A stretch of 20,395 nt of DNA from HyVt-560 sp964577195 (GTDB lineage Bacteria; Pseudomonadota; Gammaproteobacteria; UWMA-0217). The DNA is taken from positions 1-20,395 of the forward strand of contig CAZNYF010000029.1 of assembly GCA_964577195.1 (NCBI GenBank), written 5' to 3'. This document shows, piece by piece, positions 14,620 to 20,395 of this stretch (positions are counted from its first letter, which is position 1; each line of letters starts with the position of its first letter). The translations under genes and the position numbers were made by a program. The notes below the pieces were generated by a model. That model did not search any database and was not told where the DNA came from. It was given only the letters and a program-made list of their open reading frames with translations.

Positions 14620-16046
14620 AGGTAGTTCCCCCAGCCACCGCCACCGGGTGTGCAGACCGTTATTTTATCTCCAGCTCTCAGGTTCAGCTCACATTTGGCA
14701 GCAACAGGCTGCCCGTTAAGCAAGTTTAAACCAGGCTTACCCGCCTCTCCGTCATTTGCTCCGCGCGGAGCAATAGCACGTCTTTCTGTTAATAATGTAA
14801 CTTTTGCTGTTTGCATAAATTCATATTCCCGAATTAGTCCATTGCCGCCAGTGTGGATACCCCGGCCACCTGAATACTGGCGAACTTCGTAGCGAGTGAT
14901 ACGGATAGGATAATGCATTTCCAGTACTTCCACCGGCGTATTACGGGTATTGGTCATATGNNNNNNNNNNNNNNNNNNNNNNNNNNNNNNNNNNNNNNNN
15001 NNNNNNNNNNNNNNNNNNNNNNNNNNNNNNNNNNNNNNNNNNNNNNNNNNNNNNNNNNNNTGTTGCGCATTCAAAAGACTGCCATCGGAGGCGATAAAAT
15101 TCACCGGGCGAAAACAGCCCGCACAGGACGGTGTGCTATCCGGCATTAAGCAGCGAAAAGCGTACCAGACGGCTGCCGCCGTGACTGATATGGGCGAATT
15201 GATATTACCTGCAACCTGATTCGCAGTGCCTGAAAAATCAGCCATCAACTGATCAGCCGTCACCGTTAATTCCAGCTGTATCGGGATCTTAGCGAGTTGC
15301 CTGGATGGCTCCTCTGCACCATCGCTTTCCATCTCATCAGAATAGCGATAAACACCTTTTTTCATGCGCGCCAGAACCGTTTTCGCGAGGCGCTCCGCAT
15401 AGTCGTTGAGTGCTGCCAAAGCACTAGGATATCGCGCCACTCCAATAGATTCGATCAATTCAAGCAACCGCTCTTTGCCGCGCAGATTACAGGCAAATTG
15501 CGCGTATAAATCGCCACGTGTATCCACCGCGTTACGCGTCTGGTTAGCGATCACATCAACAGCCGCTTGATCCAGCTCATCCGCAATACAAATTCTCTGC
15601 GCTGGAATCAAAATACCTTCTTCATCAAGCGATTTTGACAATGGCATAGATCCGGGAGATATCGCGCCAATATCTGCATAATGCGCGCGGTTCGCAACAA
15701 ATCCTACCAACTTATCAGCACTGAAGACTGGCGCAATCATGGTGACATCAGGCAAATGCGTACCACCCATGAATGGATCATTCATAATGATTTGGTCACC
15801 GCCCTGCCAATCAAATCCCGCCACAATATCGCGCATCGCATACGCCATGCTGCCGAGATGTACAGGAATATGTGCGGCTTGCGCGCAAAGATCACCGTGC
15901 TCATCAAAAATGGCACAGGAGTAATCGAGTCGATCACGAATATTGGGAGAAAACGCCGAGCGACGTAGCTGTGCGCCCATCTCATCGCAAACCGCTTCAA
16001 TACGGCTGGCGAAAATACTCAACTCAATGGCGTTAAAATCAGACAT
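14616..16046 (-). CDS. Hydantoinase B/oxoprolinase-family protein (HyuB-like), interrupted by an assembly gap
   Basis: This is a HyuB-type subunit, which with HyuA forms ATP-dependent enzymes such as N-methylhydantoinase, acetone carboxylase relatives or 5-oxoprolinase. The N-terminal part shows RRSAFSPNIRDRLDYSCAIFD, AAHIPVHLGSM and NDPFMGGTHLPDVTM. The C-terminal part shows HMTNTRNTPVEVLE, YSGGRGIHTGGNG and PGGGGWGN, all family landmarks. The run of N at 14961-15060 replaces the segment between SLLNAQ and HMTNT. Relatives have, as I recall, about 75 residues there, so the true gap is probably longer than 100 bp and the in-frame join is luck. The visible product of 476 residues is therefore short of the usual 510-580. 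No HyuA gene is adjacent. Substrate is not assignable. Confidence 0.88.
   Translation of the reverse strand: MSDFNAIELSIFASRIEAVCDEMGAQLRRSAFSPNIRDRLDYSCAIFDEHGDLCAQAAHIPVHLGSMAYAMRDIVAGFDWQGGDQIIMNDPFMGGTHLPDVTMIAPVFSADKLVGFVANRAHYADIGAISPGSMPLSKSLDEEGILIPAQRICIADELDQAAVDVIANQTRNAVDTRGDLYAQFACNLRGKERLLELIESIGVARYPSALAALNDYAERLAKTVLARMKKGVYRYSDEMESDGAEEPSRQLAKIPIQLELTVTADQLMADFSGTANQVAGNINSPISVTAAAVWYAFRCLMPDSTPSCAGCFRPVNFIASDGSLLNAQXXXXXXXXXXXXXXXXXXXXXXXXXXXXXXXXXXHMTNTRNTPVEVLEMHYPIRITRYEVRQYSGGRGIHTGGNGLIREYEFMQTAKVTLLTERRAIAPRGANDGEAGKPGLNLLNGQPVAAKCELNLRAGDKITVCTPGGGGWGNYL
14961..15060. other. Run of 100 N (scaffold gap)
   Basis: Exactly 100 undetermined bases lie inside the HyuB-like gene. 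The round number suggests a placeholder for unknown length. Comparison with family members suggests about 225 bp are really missing. Confidence 0.95.
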
Positions 16047-16113
16047 ACAATTAGTTTACTGTGTTTATTAATTGTTGCAAAAGCCTTCGTACTTAATGCC
16101 CTCAACGCTTCAA

Positions 16114-16178
16114 CCTAGAAAAGTCACTTGGCGCAGCAAAGACGCGTGAGCAGTTGGTGTACATGGAGATTTTTCTAG
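16114..16178. repeat. Internally deleted family-2 palindromic element, copy b
   Basis: The left 50 bp follow the family-2 left end (CCTAGAAAAGTCACTTGG, then GACGCGTG, TTGGTGT, ATGG), then jump to the right end ATTTTTCTAG. About 100 bp of the interior are missing compared with 9341-9504. TTCAA precedes it (16109-16113) and TCAA follows (16179-16182), as for copy a. This is a decayed copy. Confidence 0.65.
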
Positions 16179-16198
16179 TCAATAACTCTTTCACGTAC

Positions 16199-16285
16199 AA
16201 GGAGCGGCGCCCCGCCGCAATTTTGGTATTATCGCGGCCTGTTAACGATATCCTGAAACGGGTTCGCGGCGAGGCGCCGCTCCTT
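16199..16285. repeat. REP/BIME-like GC-rich inverted repeat
   Basis: Two 20-bp arms (16199-16218 and 16266-16285) match at 19 positions. They begin AAGGAGCGGCGCC and end GGCGCCGCTCCTT, separated by 47 bp. The GGAGCGGC...GCCGC pattern resembles REP/BIME elements of Pseudomonas and relatives, which are usually moved by TnpA-REP transposases. No such gene is in the window. Confidence 0.65.
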
Positions 16286-16375
16286 GGTCATCATTCCCAA
16301 TAGCTGTTACCGCGCTAATATCTATATTAGAAAAAACTGATATATTTCCCCGCTTCTGTTAGACTGCGCCACTTC

Positions 16376-16397
16376 GGCTACTCACCGGTTAGTAGCC
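16376..16397 (+). promoter_or_regulatory. Hairpin in the rhlE leader
   Basis: GGCTACT (16376-16382) pairs with AGTAGCC (16391-16397) around CACCGGTT, a compact 7-bp hairpin about 110 bp before the rhlE start. A long structured leader is common for cold-inducible helicases, but its function here is a guess. Confidence 0.35.
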
Positions 16398-16506
16398 ATC
16401 GCTTAGACTCATCACGAATCAGCGCTTTTACAACCTCTTCCCGCCTGAACCGGCTCTCAGTTTCGACTGTCAGCAAGGCCTGGGTAGAACTGGAAATACA
16501 CACTCA

Positions 16507-17928
16507 ATGAAATTTACTGAACTCGGCCTCTCGGCTGATATCCTGCGCGCGATAGAAGCGCAGGGCTACGATCAACCTACCCCTATTCAAGCCAAAGCAA
16601 TTCCCATCGTCCTAAACGGTCGGGATGTCATGGGTGGCGCTCAAACCGGCACCGGTAAGACAGCTGGATTTACCCTGCCGATGCTGCAGCTACTCAATAA
16701 CAAGCCTGCACAAGGAGGCCGTCGACCCGTCCGTGCGCTGGTACTGACGCCTACCCGTGAACTCGCTGCACAGGTGCACGATAGTGTGAAAACCTATGGT
16801 CGCTACCTGCCGTTAAAATCCGCTGTGATTTTTGGTGGCGTGAAGATTAATCCTCAGATAGACAGGCTGCGTCACGGCGTTGATATCCTCGTCGCGACAC
16901 CCGGTCGGCTGCTAGATCATGCCAATCAAGGCAATCTGGATTTATCGAAAATTGAAATTCTGGTGCTTGATGAAGCAGACCGGATGCTCGACATGGGCTT
17001 TATCCACGACATCAAAAAGGTCATGGCATTAATGCCAGACAAAAACTCACGCCAAACCTTGCTGTTTTCCGCAACCTTCTCTAAAGAAATCAAGCAACTC
17101 GCGAGCCGTTTACTCAACAACCCCGAACTCATCGAAGTGGCTCGACGCAATACCGCTGCCGAGAGCGTCACGCAAGTTGTGCATCCAGTCGATAAAGGTC
17201 GTAAACGCGAATTGCTCAGCCACATGATCGGGACGAATAACTGGCGTCAGGTGCTGGTTTTTACCCGCACTAAACACGGCGCTAACCGACTTGCCAAGCA
17301 ACTGATCAGCGATGGTCTCACCGCCACCGCCATCCACGGCAATAAAAGTCAGGGCGCACGTACTCGCGCGCTGGCTGAATTTAAAAATGGCGATGTCAGA
17401 ATCCTGGTAGCAACCGATATCGCCGCACGTGGACTGGATATCGACCAGCTACCGCATGTGGTGAATTTTGAGCTGCCCAATGTGCCAGAAGACTATGTTC
17501 ACCGCATCGGTCGGACCGGCCGCGCGGGTAACGAAGGGGAAGCCGTTTCACTGGTCTGTGTGGATGAGGACAAACTCCTGCAGGATATCGAGAAACTCTT
17601 AAATAAAAATATCCCAAATGTTGTCCTTGACGGTTACGAGCCTGATCCCAGCATCAAACCTGAACCTATTAAAAACGGTCGCGGCGGTAGAGGCGGGCGT
17701 TCGCAAGCGCCTCGGCAGAATAAAGGCGGTGGTAGAAGAAAAACATCGGCCAATAAATCATCCAACGGCCGCAGCAGCAATCAACGCCAGCAAGCTAATG
17801 GTCATTCCGATGGAAACCAAAAATCATCCAGCTCGCGACGAAGAAAACCTAGCGGTAACGGCAACGCCCAAGGCTCAACGCCGCCGAGAAGAAAAACCGC
17901 GACTGCCAGTGGCAATGTTTGGGGTTAG
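16507..17928 (+). CDS. rhlE: DEAD-box ATP-dependent RNA helicase RhlE
   Basis: This is a 473-residue RNA helicase acting in RNA remodelling, ribosome assembly and RNA decay. Ordered motifs: Q-motif (FTELGLSADI, then YDQPTPIQ), motif I AQTGTGKT with Lys51, PTRELA, TPGRL, motif II Asp155-Glu-Ala-Asp, motif III Ser188-Ala-Thr, motif V ATDIAARGLDID and motif VI His332-RIGRTGRAG. RMLDMGFIHDIKKV after DEAD and the start MKFTELGLSADIL are RhlE-like rather than DbpA, SrmB or DeaD. From about residue 375 the tail is disordered, basic and rich in Gly, Arg, Ser, Asn and Gln, a typical RNA-binding tail. Upstream GGA is 12 bp from the ATG, so ribosome binding is weak. A terminator follows at 18007-18030. 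Confidence 0.95.
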   Translation: MKFTELGLSADILRAIEAQGYDQPTPIQAKAIPIVLNGRDVMGGAQTGTGKTAGFTLPMLQLLNNKPAQGGRRPVRALVLTPTRELAAQVHDSVKTYGRYLPLKSAVIFGGVKINPQIDRLRHGVDILVATPGRLLDHANQGNLDLSKIEILVLDEADRMLDMGFIHDIKKVMALMPDKNSRQTLLFSATFSKEIKQLASRLLNNPELIEVARRNTAAESVTQVVHPVDKGRKRELLSHMIGTNNWRQVLVFTRTKHGANRLAKQLISDGLTATAIHGNKSQGARTRALAEFKNGDVRILVATDIAARGLDIDQLPHVVNFELPNVPEDYVHRIGRTGRAGNEGEAVSLVCVDEDKLLQDIEKLLNKNIPNVVLDGYEPDPSIKPEPIKNGRGGRGGRSQAPRQNKGGGRRKTSANKSSNGRSSNQRQQANGHSDGNQKSSSSRRRKPSGNGNAQGSTPPRRKTATASGNVWG

Positions 17929-18006
17929 CTCACGGAGCGTCTCTAAGGTCTGTTAACACATCGGCTTTGAAAAGCCTCCGATCTTGTAGTATCTTGATTC
18001 TTTTAC

Positions 18007-18030
18007 GCGGCAACCTTGGTTGCCGCTTTT
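18007..18030 (+). terminator. Rho-independent terminator after rhlE
   Basis: GCGGCAACC (18007-18015) pairs perfectly with GGTTGCCGC (18018-18026), followed by TTTT and further T-rich sequence. It lies 79 bp past the rhlE stop and separates rhlE from the arg genes. Confidence 0.9.
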
Positions 18031-18041
18031 TGCTTTTATAG

Positions 18042-18250
18042 CCTGGAGAATCAGTTGGATCCGAAAAAGACACGTAAAATATTGGTGTGCATGGCAAGTC
18101 AGAAAAACTCGTGGTCACCTTGCTGGTGATGAGAGATTTTTCTGATTTGCCAGGTGCGTCTACGCTCTTTTGCTCCTGCAATCGCTGCATTTGTGCATCC
18201 TGCACGTCAATAGTTTGCGTGGACTTTCGTGATCCAACTGATTTTCCAGG
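18042..18250. mobile_element. MITE-like palindromic element, family 2 copy c, directly upstream of argD
   Basis: This 209-bp element has 20-bp terminal inverted repeats (18042-18061 and 18231-18250) matching at 19 positions. The interior closely follows copy a (9341-9504), including CAGAAAAACTCGTG and the loop stem TCACCTTGCTGGTGATGAGA. About 45 bp extra lie near 18165-18208. The flanks (TATAG before, CTCAA after) do not form a target duplication. The right end stops 9 bp before the argD ATG. Confidence 0.75.
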
Positions 18251-18259
18251 CTCAAGGTT

Positions 18260-19432
18260 ATGACGAATTCATTAATGCGTACTTATGCTCCTTTGCCAGT
18301 CAGTTTTACTCACGGCGAAGGTGCCTGGCTTTGGGGTCAAGACGAGACTCGCTATCTCGATGCGGTTGCCGGTGTGGCAGTTTGCAGTCTCGGTCATGCT
18401 CATCCTGCTATTGCCGAGGCAATCGCAGACCAGGCTAAAAAACTTATCCACGTCTCCAACCTCTACCACATTGAGGAACAGGAAAAGCTGGCTGTAAAAC
18501 TGACTGCGCTGGCGACGATGGAGCGGGTTTTCTTTTGCAACTCTGGCGCGGAAGCCAATGAGACTTCAATCAAACTGGCTCGATTGCATGGTCATAACCT
18601 CGGCTATGATGTACCTAAAATCATCGTATGCGAAGATTCTTTTCATGGCCGCACGCTGGCAGCACTTTCAGCGACTGGCAATGAAAAAATTCAAGCCGGT
18701 TTTGCACCACTGGTTGAAGGGTTTATTCGTGTCCCCTATAACGATTTTAATGCCATCAAAGCCGCCGCCAAAAGCAATCCCGATATTGCTGCAATCCTGG
18801 TAGAGCCGATACAAGGTGAAGGTGGCGTCAATATTCCTGATGATGATTTTCTGCCGAATATCCGCGCCTTATGCGATCAAAACAACTATCTGATGATGCT
18901 CGACGAAGTACAAACAGGCGTAGGCAGAACCGGAAAATGGTTCGCCTTCCAGCATCATGATCTCGTGCCCGATGTAATGAATTTAGCCAAAGGACTGGGT
19001 AGCGGCTTCCCCATTGGCGCATGCCTCGCAAATGGCAAAGCAGCAGAGTTGTTCGGCCCCGGCAATCATGGCTCCACCTTTGGTGGTAACCCTCTGGGTA
19101 GCCGCGTTGCCAGCACTGTTCTCGATATTATCAAACAGCAATCACTGGCACAAAATGCTGCAAGACAAGGTCAACGTCTGGTTGATGGGTTCAAAGCATC
19201 ATTGGGCGACCTGACTGGTGTGAAAAACATTCGTGGCAAAGGACTTATGGTTGGCATTGAGCTGGACAAACCTTGCGCCGAGCTGGTCAAACAAGCCTTG
19301 CAGCAAGAGCAATTGCTCATCAATGTCACCGCTTCAAGCGTGATCCGGCTATTACCCCCACTGATCATCAAGGATGAACAAACAGACGAAATTATCGACA
19401 AGGTCTCACGTCTGGTTAGAGCATTTCTTTAA
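18260..19432 (+). CDS. argD: Acetylornithine/succinyldiaminopimelate aminotransferase
   Basis: This PLP-dependent class-III aminotransferase converts N-acetylglutamate semialdehyde to N-acetylornithine in arginine synthesis, and often also serves lysine synthesis. Its 390 residues are near the usual 400. The Schiff-base lysine is Lys244 in MNLAKGLGSGFPIG. FFCNSGAEANE (PLP phosphate binding), FHGRTLAAL, EPIQGEGG and LDEVQTGVGRTG are all present, as is GSTFGGNPL. The ATG at 18260 has AGG (18248-18250) 9 bp upstream, and that AGG is the last three bases of the palindromic element. AAGG at 18254-18257 is too close. A second in-frame ATG at 18275 has no ribosome site. argF follows 9 bp after the stop. 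Confidence 0.95.
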   Translation: MTNSLMRTYAPLPVSFTHGEGAWLWGQDETRYLDAVAGVAVCSLGHAHPAIAEAIADQAKKLIHVSNLYHIEEQEKLAVKLTALATMERVFFCNSGAEANETSIKLARLHGHNLGYDVPKIIVCEDSFHGRTLAALSATGNEKIQAGFAPLVEGFIRVPYNDFNAIKAAAKSNPDIAAILVEPIQGEGGVNIPDDDFLPNIRALCDQNNYLMMLDEVQTGVGRTGKWFAFQHHDLVPDVMNLAKGLGSGFPIGACLANGKAAELFGPGNHGSTFGGNPLGSRVASTVLDIIKQQSLAQNAARQGQRLVDGFKASLGDLTGVKNIRGKGLMVGIELDKPCAELVKQALQQEQLLINVTASSVIRLLPPLIIKDEQTDEIIDKVSRLVRAFL

Positions 19433-19441
19433 GGAATAATT

Positions 19442-20362
19442 ATGAGTATTCAACCCTTTAGAACTCAACATTTTCTAAACCTGCTTGATTTAAGCAGCGA
19501 ACAACTTCATCAGCTCATCGAGCGAGCTATTGAGATGAAAGCCGAGCATCAAAGCGGCCATCGATCAAACCCGTTGGCAGGCAAAACGCTGGCGATGATT
19601 TTTGACAAGTCATCTACTCGCACTCGCGTCTCATTTGAAGCCGGTATGACTCAGCTAGGTGGCGCTGCATTGTTTTTATCTCCCAGAGATACACAACTTG
19701 GCCGTGGTGAACCAACCAAAGATACCGCCCGCGTACTGTCGCGCATGGTGGATGGCATTATGATCCGAACCTTCGATGAGGAAGTTCTCAAAACCTTTGC
19801 TGACTATTCTAAAGTACCTGTTATCAACGGCCTTACCGATCGTTTTCATCCCTGCCAACTGCTCGCTGATATGCTCACCTACGTAGAGCACCGCGGCAGC
19901 ATTAAAGACAAAACCGTTGTGTGGGTGGGTGATGGCAACAACATGTGCCACTCATACATTAATGCGGCGATTCAATTTGGATTCAATTTGAAAATTGCCT
20001 GCCCCAAAGGCTATGAGCCGGAAGATGAAATTCTAAAAGCTGCGGGTGAGCGTGCTGAAATCATCCGCAATCCATTTGAAGCCGCACATAACGCTGACCT
20101 CATCGTTACCGATGTCTGGGCAAGTATGGGCCAAGAAGAAGAACAAAAAGCCAGAGAAGTGGCCTTTGCGGATTATCAGGTCAATAAAAAACTGATGCAG
20201 GAAGCCAACAACGACGCGCTCTTCATGCATTGCCTGCCTGCACATCGAGATGAGGAAGTTTCTACCGAAGTCCTTGAAGGCCCACAGAGCGTTGTCTGGG
20301 ATGAAGCCGGAAACCGGCTACATGCACAAAATGCGTTATTGGAGTTATTGCTGAAAGATTAA
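19442..20362 (+). CDS. argF: Ornithine carbamoyltransferase
   Basis: This enzyme forms citrulline from ornithine and carbamoyl phosphate, in the step after the acetylornithine branch served by argD. Its 306 residues are the normal length. Carbamoyl-phosphate binding is at Ser57-Ser-Thr-Arg-Thr-Arg62, with His136-Pro-Cys-Gln in FHPCQLLADMLT. The ornithine site has DVWASMGQEEE and His263-Cys-Leu-Pro (FMHCLPAHRDEEV). The biosynthetic rather than catabolic form is inferred from length and the argD neighbour. AAGGA (19431-19435) overlaps the argD stop codon and lies 6 bp before the ATG, so the two are one operon with close coupling. The last 33 bases of the window after the stop show no terminator. 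Confidence 0.96.
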   Translation: MSIQPFRTQHFLNLLDLSSEQLHQLIERAIEMKAEHQSGHRSNPLAGKTLAMIFDKSSTRTRVSFEAGMTQLGGAALFLSPRDTQLGRGEPTKDTARVLSRMVDGIMIRTFDEEVLKTFADYSKVPVINGLTDRFHPCQLLADMLTYVEHRGSIKDKTVVWVGDGNNMCHSYINAAIQFGFNLKIACPKGYEPEDEILKAAGERAEIIRNPFEAAHNADLIVTDVWASMGQEEEQKAREVAFADYQVNKKLMQEANNDALFMHCLPAHRDEEVSTEVLEGPQSVVWDEAGNRLHAQNALLELLLKD

Positions 20363-20395
20363 GAGCATAGTGACGTGTAATGCATCTTCACCATG

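Larger units (their letters stand above)
16047..16506. other. Repeat-bearing intergenic region upstream of rhlE
   Basis: This 460-bp region lies between divergent genes and holds no credible gene. It carries a deleted family-2 palindrome (16114-16178), a REP-like hairpin (16199-16285) and a leader hairpin (16376-16397). Possible promoter elements for rhlE (CTGATA 16338-16343, TAGACT 16360-16365, 16-bp spacer) are weak. Confidence 0.55.
17929..18259. other. Intergenic region rhlE-argD
   Basis: This 331-bp region contains the rhlE terminator (18007-18030) and the family-2 palindrome (18042-18250), which together fill most of it. No gene and no convincing sigma-70 promoter for argD was found, so the argD promoter must lie in or be affected by the element. 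Confidence 0.6.

Noticed and set aside
17982..17990. ATCTTGTAG match to the family-1 core after rhlE
   Set aside because: Only nine bases match and there is no inverted partner or arm signature; chance is likely.
18262..18277. ArgR-box-like GAATTCATTAAT at the argD start
   Set aside because: It lies inside the coding region, only partly fits the 18-bp consensus, and has no second box.

Overview
The window is a stretch of chromosome from a gammaproteobacterium. The evidence is protein content: GyrA whose key residues fall on E. coli numbering, an LpxL-type lipid A acyltransferase, TolC, a CGFS glutaredoxin (GrxD), RhlE and a DUF3301 protein. Genus cannot be read from it. The coding content is mostly core and household, with no prophage, CRISPR array, toxin-antitoxin pair, tRNA or rRNA visible.

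Layout. 1-2574 (-): gyrA, cut at its 3' end by the window edge. 2575-3170: divergent intergenic with a long palindrome (family 1). 3171-3851 (+): OmpA-like envelope protein with its own terminator. 4014-5342 (+): mtaD (MTA/SAH deaminase), convergent with grxD (5420-5734, -) across a hairpin. 5803-7575 (-): class-II amidotransferase of the N-acetylglutaminylglutamine amide (osmolyte) type, divergent from tolC (7844-9184, +). 9185-9515: a family-1 palindrome into which a second palindromic element (family 2) has inserted. 9552-11070 (+): isochorismatase-like hydrolase and lpxL. 11072-13485 (-): FHA-domain protein and YihY/BrkB membrane protein, probably one operon. 13743-14015 (+): small three-helix membrane protein of unknown function. 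14284-16046 (-): HyuB-type protein (interrupted by a run of 100 N) coupled by an ATGA overlap to a DUF3301 protein. 16047-16506: a deleted family-2 copy and a REP-like hairpin. 16507-17928 (+): rhlE with terminator. 18042-18250: third family-2 copy, ending 9 bp before argD. 18260-20362 (+): argD-argF arginine biosynthesis operon.

How the genes work together. Most are independent units: DNA topology, MTA/SAH salvage, Fe-S/redox, osmoprotection, outer-membrane export and lipid A, RNA remodelling, arginine synthesis. An envelope theme recurs (OmpA-like, TolC, LpxL, YihY, small membrane protein).

The most unusual content is not protein. At least two families of long imperfect palindromes, without coding capacity, recur in the intergenic regions. 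One family-2 copy sits inside a family-1 copy with a TTCAA duplication, so the nesting records a transposition-like event. All homology statements are from reading sequence and memory of families; no search was run.
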